From NCBI GenBank assembly GCA_018820765.1, contig JAHJNN010000009.1:22287-86286 (forward strand): a DNA stretch of 64,000 nt, read 5' to 3'. This DNA is from Gammaproteobacteria bacterium. Its GTDB lineage: Bacteria > Pseudomonadota > Gammaproteobacteria > Burkholderiales > Thiobacillaceae. The translations under genes and the position numbers were made by a program. Of this stretch, positions 63,052-64,000 are shown in pieces. The first letter of the stretch is position 1; each line of letters starts with the position of its first letter. Under the pieces are notes generated by a model. That model was given only the letters and a program-made list of their open reading frames with translations, made no database searches and had not been told where the DNA came from.

Positions 63052-64000
63052 ATGGACACGAACGTCACCACCCCCCAGGCAGTTGCGACCGTCATTGCGA
63101 TCGAAGGCCAGGCTTTCGCCCGCGACCCGTCCGGTCAGATGCGGCCGCTCAAGCCCGGCGACGTCCTGCTCGAAGGCGACACCGTCGTCACAATGCCGGG
63201 CGGCCAGGTCCAGCTCGCCTTCCTCGACGGGCAGATGCTCACCCTCCTCCCCAACGAGACCTTCCAGTTCAGTGCCGAGACCTCACCAGGCACGCGTCCT
63301 GAGGTGGCCGAAGCCGCCCTTCCGGCCGGCGAAGCCGAGCGCATCATCCAGGCCCTGGAACGCGGCGAAAACATTGACGACCTACTCGACCCCACCGCTG
63401 CCGGTCTCGAGGGCGGCGGCAACAACGCGGGAAATGGTTTCGTGCGCCTGCTGCGGATCGTCGAGGGAACCGGCCCCGCTTCGTTTGACTTCGAATCCGC
63501 AGAACTCGCATCCAGCGCAACGTTCGATGCAACCCGGGACTTGACGGCGGCCGCCGCCACCGTCGTCCCGCCTGTGGTCGGCGCGCCCAATACGCCGCCG
63601 GTCGCGAACCCCGACACGCTTAGCGTGAACGAAGACTCGCCGACGACGATCGACGTACTGGCAAATGACACGGATGCAGACGGCAACGTCCTGTTCGTCG
63701 ATTCCGCGTCGGCGTCCAACGGCACCGTCGTGGTGAATTCCGACGGGACGATTACCTACACCCCGAATCCGAACTACAACGGCCCGGACAGCATTACCTA
63801 CACGATCAGCGATGGGCAGGGTGGAACGGCCACGGCCACGGTGGATGTAACGGTCACTGCTGTGAATGACGTCGCCACCCTCTCCAGCGCCACCGCCAAC
63901 CTCACCGAAACCAATGCGGTGCTCGCCACCGGCGGCACCCTGACGCTGGCCGATGCCGACGCCACCGACGCCACCGTGGTGGCGCAGACCACCGCAGGCA
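63052..64000 (+). CDS. LapA-like giant adhesin, N-terminal part (continues beyond window)
   Basis: The visible 316 residues start with a retention module (about residues 10-110, [40 protein letters not shown]). It is followed by TAAG at 115-118 in [13 protein letters not shown], the di-alanine site cut by the periplasmic protease LapG in LapA-type adhesins. Beyond residue 180 begins a repeat region of cadherin/Ig-like type: [20 protein letters not shown], then [20 protein letters not shown], then the start of another unit ([20 protein letters not shown]). The protein would be anchored in the outer membrane by its N-terminus and promote biofilm attachment. The upstream exporter pair fits this. 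LapD and LapG genes are not in the window. Confidence 0.9.
   Translation, partial: MDTNVTTPQAVATVIAIEGQAFARDPSGQMRPLKPGDVLLEGDTVVTMPGGQVQLAFLDGQMLTLLPNETFQFSAETSPGTRPEVAEAALPAGEAERIIQALERGENIDDLLDPTAAGLEGGGNNAGNGFVRLLRIVEGTGPASFDFESAELASSATFDATRDLTAAAATVVPPVVGAPNTPPVANPDTLSVNEDSPTTIDVLANDTDADGNVLFVDSASASNGTVVVNSDGTITYTPNPNYNGPDSITYTISDGQGGTATATVDVTVTAVNDVATLSSATANLTETNAVLATGGTLTLADADATDATVVAQTTAG

Overview
The window is a GC-rich chromosomal segment of a proteobacterium. Gene content and order (a 15-gene yceD-rpmF-plsX-fabHDG-acpP-fabF-pabBC-mltG-tmk-holB-pilZ-tatD block, grpE-dnaK-dnaJ, rluC divergent from rne, a two-subunit pyruvate carboxylase) suggest a betaproteobacterium, perhaps near Thiobacillus; the genus is an inference. 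Most of the window is core housekeeping. The accessory parts are an IS110-family insertion sequence (53.3-54.5 kb), a less GC-rich patch behind tRNA-Asn (57.3-58.7 kb) and a type I secretion/giant adhesin locus at the right edge (58.7-64 kb).

Layout. 0-9.8 kb: tsaE (partial) and queG diverge from one shared ATGCAT; then a CDF-type transporter, murI, arfB, a membrane protein, a flavodoxin-like protein, trpS, an M50 protease, a YciO-type protein, a PHP phosphatase and yciB-yciI-bolA. 9.8-15 kb: a parvulin, an Hfq variant, and an envelope/lipid group (GT-C glycosyltransferase, PAP2 phosphatase, VTT membrane protein, GT2) whose divergent promoter carries a PmrA/BasR-type box; tRNA-Ser(GGA). 15-22 kb: a TPR protein, grpE-dnaK-dnaJ with a sigma-32 promoter, a GlcG-like protein and tcdA. 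22-25.5 kb: a PhnD-like binding protein translationally coupled to a GGDEF-EAL protein. 25.5-37.5 kb: the long minus-strand fatty acid/folate/replication block, with a strong sigma-70 promoter at its head and three genes too short or start-ambiguous to be obvious (rpmF, fabH starting at TTG, holB starting at GTG). 37.5-46.2 kb: pycA-pycB, a Maf protein, a methyltransferase, a DUF2145-like protein, and rluC-gph-Rieske-sppA-rof. 46.6-53 kb: rne, a tyrosine phosphatase, uvrB and an aminotransferase.

The most notable signal is the IS110-family element at 53265-54483. It splits the right arm of a palindromic REP-like repeat; removing 1219 bp restores a perfect 29-bp inverted repeat, which fixes both ends to the base. 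Its left non-coding end folds into a 5' hairpin and two internal loops. The first loop carries stretches matching the two genomic flanks, and the second carries stretches matching the element's own two ends. This is the expected layout of a bridge RNA, and its programmed target can be read directly from the sequence.

At the right edge, a LapB-like ABC exporter, a HlyD-type adaptor, a LuxR-type regulator with a degenerate receiver, and the start of a LapA-like retention-module adhesin form one cluster. The adhesin has a TAAG cleavage motif, and a hairpin overlaps its likely ribosome binding site. Dispersed repeats (REP-like hairpins, a heptamer array, compound inverted repeats) occupy many of the short intergenic gaps.
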